Shown here piece after piece: positions 5,213-6,624 of a DNA stretch of 6,624 nucleotides; the first letter of the stretch is position 1, and each line of letters begins with the position of its first letter. Position numbers and translations under genes: made by a program. Below the pieces are notes generated by a model. That model was not told the origin of the DNA, did no database searches, and was given only the letters and a program-made list of their open reading frames with translations. Source of the stretch: Bordetella parapertussis (GTDB lineage: Bacteria; Pseudomonadota; Gammaproteobacteria; Burkholderiales; SG8-39); assembly GCA_945869935.1 (NCBI GenBank), contig CAMBSA010000103.1, positions 1 to 6,624 on the forward strand. The letters run 5' to 3'.

Positions 5213-6505
5213 CTACACGGCGGTCAACCGCGTATTGGCCAGTTGCAGCCGCTCGACCAGGATCGCCATGAAGGCGCGGTCGAAGCGATGACGGCAGGCA
5301 TCCGAGGCGTGGTCGAGATCCTCGGTGCGGATGCGGATGATGCGGGCCTCGCTCATCGTGGCGACATCCGCGCTGCGCTCGCTGCCCGACTTGGACAGGT
5401 AGGCCATTTCGCCGAAGCATTCCCCGGGCGAGAGCACGTTGAGCAGTTTCTTCCGTTTGGTGACCTTCACTTCGCCCGCGGCGAGAATGCAGAAGAAATC
5501 GCCCTGTTCGCCATCGCGAATGAGCGTGGTGCCCGGCGGCAGGTTTTCCCAGGCCGAGATGCGCAGCACTTCCCATAGTTCCGCATCGGTGAAGAGCTCG
5601 AAAAATGGCATCGCCCGTAGGGTGTTGAATTTTTCGCTGTCGGCGACTTCCTGCGACTGCTCGGTGAGCTGTTCGGTGCGAAAGGCTTCGGCGAGATCGT
5701 AGGAGAATTCCTCCCATCCGGGGTAGCGCCGTTCCAGGTCCTTCTGCATCGCGCGGCGCACGATCTTGTCCACCGAGAGCGGAATATCCTTTCGCAGCGA
5801 CGAGGGCAGCACCGGCTCGACGTTGGTGATCTGGTACATCATCGAAAAATTGTTCGTCGCCTGGAAAGGCAGGGTGCCGGTGAGGAGCTGGTACATCACC
5901 ACGCCGAGCGAGTAGATGTCGGTCTGGTGATTGAGCGTGTGTTCCTTGATCTGCTCGGGCGACATGTAGGCGGGCGAACCGATGCCCGCGACCTGGGTTT
6001 CATCGCCGGTGGAGAGCAGCGCCGCCCCGAAGTCGGAAATCTTGATGTCGGTGTCGCCCGCGAGGAGGATGTTCGCCGGTTTGATGTCGCGGTGGGTCAC
6101 GCCGAGCTTGTTGGCGAAATCCAGGGCACGGGTGCACTTGAAGATCATCTCCACGATCTTGTCGATCGGCAGCAACCGGGTCTTGTCGCAGTAGGGTTCG
6201 AGCGTGCCGCCCGCGACATACTCCATCACGATGTAGCTCATGTTGTTGTCGCCGACCACCGCGTCATGGATCTGCGCGATGTGCGGATGCAGCAGCTTGC
6301 CCGCGAGCGCGGCTTCGGTGAGAAAGAGCTTTCGCGCAAGGCGGCCGTCATCGCCTTCCTGCAGCTTGTCTTCGAACACCACCTTAACCGCGACATCGCG
6401 GCTGTTGAAGGAGTCGTGGCAGAGGAAGACCTCGCTCGTTGCGCCTTCGCCGAGCTTGCGGATGACCTCGTACTTGCCAATCTGTTCCGGCTGCAGCATT
6501 GCCAT
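5213..6505 (-). CDS. Ser/Thr protein kinase with C-terminal cyclic-nucleotide-binding domain
   Basis: A 430-residue Hanks-type kinase fused to a CRP-like sensor domain. Kinase domain, about 11-275: glycine loop LGEGATSEVF (18-27), ATP-binding Lys41 in VAVK, helix-C Glu64, catalytic HRDIKPAN (138-145), metal-binding DFG (158-160), SPE in place of APE (182-184), Asp196 in DIYSLGV, and Arg260. The HRD arginine suggests activation-loop phosphorylation; T166, T170 and S177 are candidates. The cyclic-nucleotide-binding domain is about 290-420, with phosphate-binding cassette FGEMA (364-368) and ERSADV (376-381). Glu366, Arg377 and Ser378 correspond to Glu72, Arg82 and Ser83 of E. coli CRP, so cAMP or cGMP binding is likely. 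No helix-turn-helix and no membrane segment are seen, so it should be a soluble cytosolic kinase. ATG 6505 is chosen because AGGGA lies 7 nt upstream; an ATG two codons later is badly spaced. It stops with TAG. Substrates are unknown and no phosphatase gene is in the window. Confidence 0.95.
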   Translation of the reverse strand: MAMLQPEQIGKYEVIRKLGEGATSEVFLCHDSFNSRDVAVKVVFEDKLQEGDDGRLARKLFLTEAALAGKLLHPHIAQIHDAVVGDNNMSYIVMEYVAGGTLEPYCDKTRLLPIDKIVEMIFKCTRALDFANKLGVTHRDIKPANILLAGDTDIKISDFGAALLSTGDETQVAGIGSPAYMSPEQIKEHTLNHQTDIYSLGVVMYQLLTGTLPFQATNNFSMMYQITNVEPVLPSSLRKDIPLSVDKIVRRAMQKDLERRYPGWEEFSYDLAEAFRTEQLTEQSQEVADSEKFNTLRAMPFFELFTDAELWEVLRISAWENLPPGTTLIRDGEQGDFFCILAAGEVKVTKRKKLLNVLSPGECFGEMAYLSKSGSERSADVATMSEARIIRIRTEDLDHASDACRHRFDRAFMAILVERLQLANTRLTAV

Positions 6506-6512
6506 CGTGATG

Positions 6513-6517
6513 TCCCT
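6513..6517 (-). promoter_or_regulatory. Kinase ribosome binding site
   Basis: On the - strand AGGGA lies 7 nt before ATG 6505. It supports this start over the ATG two codons downstream (6499), for which the spacing would be 13 nt. Confidence 0.7.
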
Positions 6518-6548
6518 GGAGGCCTTGCCTGACGTCGTTGCGGTTTGG

Positions 6549-6572
6549 GGATTCGGTTGTGGATTCGGTTGT
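6549..6572. repeat. Tandem 12-bp repeat in the kinase leader
   Basis: GGATTCGGTTGT occurs twice head to tail (6549-6560 and 6561-6572, + strand reading), and GAATTC at 6573-6578 resembles the beginning of a third copy with one change. On the kinase strand the copies lie just downstream of the candidate -10 box, so they cover the predicted transcription start and early leader. They could be a regulator binding site or a duplication; the sequence does not decide. Confidence 0.7.
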
Positions 6573-6574
6573 GA

Positions 6575-6580
6575 ATTCTA
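6575..6580 (-). promoter_or_regulatory. Candidate -10 box for the kinase gene
   Basis: On the - strand this reads TAGAAT, within CCGATAGAATTC (6573-6584). The same 12 bases surround the -10 of the grxD promoter. No good -35 is seen 16-18 bp upstream (GCGCCC at the 17-bp position), so an activator may be needed if this promoter is real. Transcription would begin near 6568, giving a leader of about 62 nt. Confidence 0.45.
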
Positions 6581-6624
6581 TCGGGCAAGGCGCCGGCGGG
6601 CGCGTGCCACAGCGGCGCGGACGG

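Noticed and set aside
5040..5717. 225-codon - strand ORF overlapping the kinase 3' part and grxD
   Set aside because: It runs in another frame across the terminator and into grxD; composition is shadow-like and the kinase frame is certain.
5927..6532. 201-codon + strand ORF opposite the kinase
   Set aside because: It is a mirror of the kinase coding frame, without motifs and without a ribosome binding site.

Overview
The window is GC-rich, densely coding DNA that looks like a betaproteobacterial chromosome. The gene order hemA-prfA-prmC-grxD is a familiar housekeeping arrangement in that class, and protein lengths and active-site motifs match the proteobacterial families. The genus cannot be fixed from this window.

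Layout. Positions 1-1212 (+) hold the C-terminal part of an acyl-CoA synthetase (AMP-binding family), cut by the left edge. A 229-bp gap follows. It carries a perfect 10-bp inverted repeat, a short hairpin directly followed by a 14-nt copy of the conserved 3' end of 16S rRNA (the anti-Shine-Dalgarno tail), and a consensus TATAAT only 14 bp before the hemA start. Then come hemA (1442-2716), prfA (2757-3839), prmC (3924-4733) and grxD (4819-5139), all on +. A Ser/Thr protein kinase with a C-terminal cyclic-nucleotide-binding domain (5213-6505, -) converges on grxD across a 73-bp gap with two hairpins, one a clear terminator.

How the genes work together. HemA makes glutamate-1-semialdehyde from glutamyl-tRNA, the committed step of C5 heme synthesis. 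PrfA (RF1) releases peptides at UAA/UAG. PrmC methylates the GGQ glutamine of RF1 and RF2, so it acts on the product of the gene just upstream. GrxD is a CGFS glutaredoxin for Fe-S handling and has its own sigma70-type promoter. The kinase appears to be a separate one-gene signalling unit with its own promoter region.

The most unusual structure is between prfA and prmC. Five tandem 14-bp units each contain ATGAG. Because 14 is not a multiple of 3, each ATG opens a five-codon mini-ORF whose TGA overlaps the next ATG, and the last ATG starts prmC. The result is a ladder of translation-coupled mini-ORFs in front of the release-factor methyltransferase. The second item worth attention is the 16S-3'-end-like element upstream of hemA. 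Both are read directly from the sequence; any function given for them is inference.
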